Assembly (NCBI RefSeq): GCF_003254585.1
Contig: NZ_QJGZ01000039.1
Span: forward strand, 372,001 to 436,000
Source of the DNA: Flavobacterium sharifuzzamanii
GTDB lineage: Bacteria > Bacteroidota > Bacteroidia > Flavobacteriales > Flavobacteriaceae
DNA: 64,000 nt
Direction of reading: 5' to 3'
Shown here piece by piece: positions 62,382 through 64,000 of the stretch (position 1 is the stretch's first letter; every line of letters begins with the position of its first letter). Below the pieces are notes generated by a model. That model did no database searches and was not told the origin of the DNA. It was given only the letters and a program-made list of their open reading frames with translations. Made by a program: the position numbers and the translations under genes.

Positions 62382-64000
62382 TTATTTTTTAGCGAATTTC
62401 TTAACGATTCTTTTTGCACCGTTGTTTAATTCTAATACATAAATTCCCGTATTTAAGGCGCTTACGTCTATAGGATTTTCAGAAAGTTCACCTTTACTAA
62501 TTTGCTGACCTAGAATATTGGTAATTCTAAATGTATATCCTTTATTGTTTAAAAATGAAACATTTAATTCATTTACAACAGGATTTGGATATAATGCAAA
62601 TTCAGGATTTTCATTAGTCTCTATCAATCCCGTAACAATTTCTTCATTCACAACTGCTCCTGAAGCGGTTATGTTTATAGAATAATCTTCGACTTGTCCA
62701 TAAGAAAAACTTTCGCAAGATGTTGGAATTCCATTATATTTCATAGAAACTCTAAGTCTTGTAGTTCCAAGAGCTGCCGTTGATGGAATTGTTATACTTC
62801 CCGATGCTGAAGTTGCTGTTGATGTAGCTTTTGTCCAAACCGTTTCGCCAGAATCTGCAAAATCACCATCTTGATTATAATCTATAAACACAGCATATCC
62901 TTCACTATAAACTGTAGATGTCCATTTCGGTGTAATCGTAATTGTATATGCAGTTCCTCTTGTTGCATTTGTCGAAATTGAAGTATAATTTTCATAACCC
63001 GTTGTTCCTGTAGATGTATTATTGATTGTACCGAATACAACTTTACCAATTTTTTCGTCGGCAGTACTATTTCCTTGTGATGTACAATAAGTTAACGCAG
63101 CAGAAGTAGTTGTAACATTTACTGTATTACTCGCCACCGAAACATTCCCTGCAGCATCTTTAGCTTTTACACTAAAACTATAAGCAGTTAATGCTGTTAA
63201 ACCAGTTACTGTATAATTTGTTGTTGTAGACGAACCTTTTAATGTTGTTCCCTCGTAAATATCATATCCTGTAACAGCTACATTATCTGTTGATGCTGTC
63301 CACGATAAATTAGTCGTTGTCCCTGTAGTACCAGAAGCAGCAAGATTTGTTGGAGCTGTAGGCGCAACAGTATCATTAGACCCAACATAAGCAGCACCAA
63401 TACCTACTGCATAAAATGCATTGGTTGTTGCTATAACTTCAGCCGAACCTGCACCATACAAATCTATTGCAGATTGTATCCCCGATGTTCTTGCATTTGC
63501 ATAAGTAGAATTTGCGGTTAAATACACACTCTCTAAACGAAAGGCAATTTTTGCCGCTTTATCGATAGTTATACCTGTTACGTTATATGAGCTCCCAATA
63601 TCATTTGTTCCAGATTTACCAACTGATAAAATGTAAAACCAATGATTCAAAACTCCCGAATTGGTATGAACGCCACAATAATCGTTACTGCTAGTTGGCG
63701 TACAGCTTTGGCTTACCCAATTGGTCCCTCCATAAGTATCTGGCTGCCCCTCTGATTTTGGATTACTCATAGAACGTAAAGCAAGATGTCCTGTTCTTCT
63801 TTCGATATCTTCTCCCACTAACCATGTAGATTTTGTTGGCGCAGCACGATATTCAATACAAGCTCCCCAAATATCCGAGAAACCTTCATTCATTGCCCCC
63901 GATTCTTTTTGATAAGCAAGATTTGCTGTATAAGTACAAACTGCATGTCCTATTTCATGTCCAGCAACATCAAGTGCCGTCAAGATATCAAATCCTCCAG
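62382..64000 (-). CDS. M4 family (thermolysin-like) metallopeptidase with type IX secretion tail, 5' end outside window
   Basis: The frame is open to the right edge, so the N-terminal propeptide and part of the catalytic domain are missing. Visible order from the edge: the zinc site HEIGHAV with the third ligand in [14 protein letters not shown], the rest of the thermolysin catalytic domain, a fibronectin type III-like domain (about [15 protein letters not shown] to DAAGNVS), a GEVED domain ([18 protein letters not shown]) and a C-terminal type IX secretion sorting domain ([16 protein letters not shown] to RIVKKFAKK). It is predicted to be secreted and processed at the cell surface. Confidence 0.95.
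   Translation of the reverse strand, partial: GGFDILTALDVAGHEIGHAVCTYTANLAYQKESGAMNEGFSDIWGACIEYRAAPTKSTWLVGEDIERRTGHLALRSMSNPKSEGQPDTYGGTNWVSQSCTPTSSNDYCGVHTNSGVLNHWFYILSVGKSGTNDIGSSYNVTGITIDKAAKIAFRLESVYLTANSTYANARTSGIQSAIDLYGAGSAEVIATTNAFYAVGIGAAYVGSNDTVAPTAPTNLAASGTTGTTTNLSWTASTDNVAVTGYDIYEGTTLKGSSTTTNYTVTGLTALTAYSFSVKAKDAAGNVSVASNTVNVTTTSAALTYCTSQGNSTADEKIGKVVFGTINNTSTGTTGYENYTSISTNATRGTAYTITITPKWTSTVYSEGYAVFIDYNQDGDFADSGETVWTKATSTATSASGSITIPSTAALGTTRLRVSMKYNGIPTSCESFSYGQVEDYSINITASGAVVNEEIVTGLIETNENPEFALYPNPVVNELNVSFLNNKGYTFRITNILGQQISKGELSENPIDVSALNTGIYVLELNNGAKRIVKKFAKK

Noticed and set aside
1..64000. tRNA genes, rRNA genes, CRISPR array, prophage, complete IS
   Set aside because: No cloverleaf, array of spaced direct repeats, transposase or phage structural gene could be recognised in either strand by reading.

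Overview
The window is a stretch of ordinary chromosome from a member of the Flavobacteriia, most likely a Flavobacterium species. It is AT-rich, start codons mostly lack Shine-Dalgarno sequences, and many genes are preceded by the Bacteroidetes -7 box TAnnTTTG. There is a type IX secretion C-terminal tail on the M4 peptidase at the right edge and a bifunctional ornithine-lipid acyltransferase of the OlsF type. Many house-keeping proteins (RadA, NhaA, ProC, MgtE, RsmA, Lgt, SerS, MetG, class I fumarase, DinB) are full length. I see no rRNA, tRNA, CRISPR array, prophage or intact insertion sequence.

Layout. 0-9 kb: C-terminal end of an unidentified protein, radA, a GT51 transglycosylase with a long N-terminal region, aldo/keto reductase, an OmpA-type lipoprotein, exonuclease III and OlsF. 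9.1-11.2 kb: an accessory pocket of three small unrecognised genes plus a frameshifted gene remnant resembling a suppressor-of-fused (SUFU) domain, separated by copies of a palindromic REP-like repeat; this looks like an orphan-immunity-type island. 11.3-13.0 kb: four small membrane proteins (DUF805, TM2, DUF2752, DUF4234). 13.2-28.5 kb: dehydrogenase, lipoproteins, nhaA, proC, an mgtE/rsmA operon, a TPR protein, lgt, serS and several hypothetical envelope proteins. 28.8-33 kb: PhzF-like protein, a secreted DinB-fold protein, a CDGSH protein and a GH43 glycosidase. 33.4-49.4 kb: metG, a candidate structured leader RNA before a 91-residue protein, an EamA transporter, a HAD/CAT-like gene pair, OmpA, ferritin followed by a Lys/Cys-rich microprotein, a short SSB, a GNAT-nitrilase fusion, a membrane-anchored M28 peptidase and an epimerase. 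49.4-54 kb: DUF2207 protein and a tandem of DNA-repair-like genes (Ogt, PolB-like exonuclease, AlkZ-like glycosylase). 54.2-64 kb: SpmA/SpmB-type protein, a TNT-like domain protein, class I fumarase, PAS protein, dinB, a phosphatase, a small barrel protein and the 3' part of an M4 peptidase gene.

Intergenic DNA is unusually rich in dispersed inverted repeats of at least five families. One of them, an 18-bp perfect or near-perfect palindrome (TCCCGATAGCTATCGGGA), occurs four times and in two cases sits inside another repeat with what looks like a 3-bp target duplication. The strongest candidates for undescribed biology are this mini-palindrome, the structured RNA at 35.65-35.77 kb, the repeat-punctuated immunity-like pocket at 9-11 kb, and the TNT-like protein whose presumed catalytic Gln is replaced by Lys.
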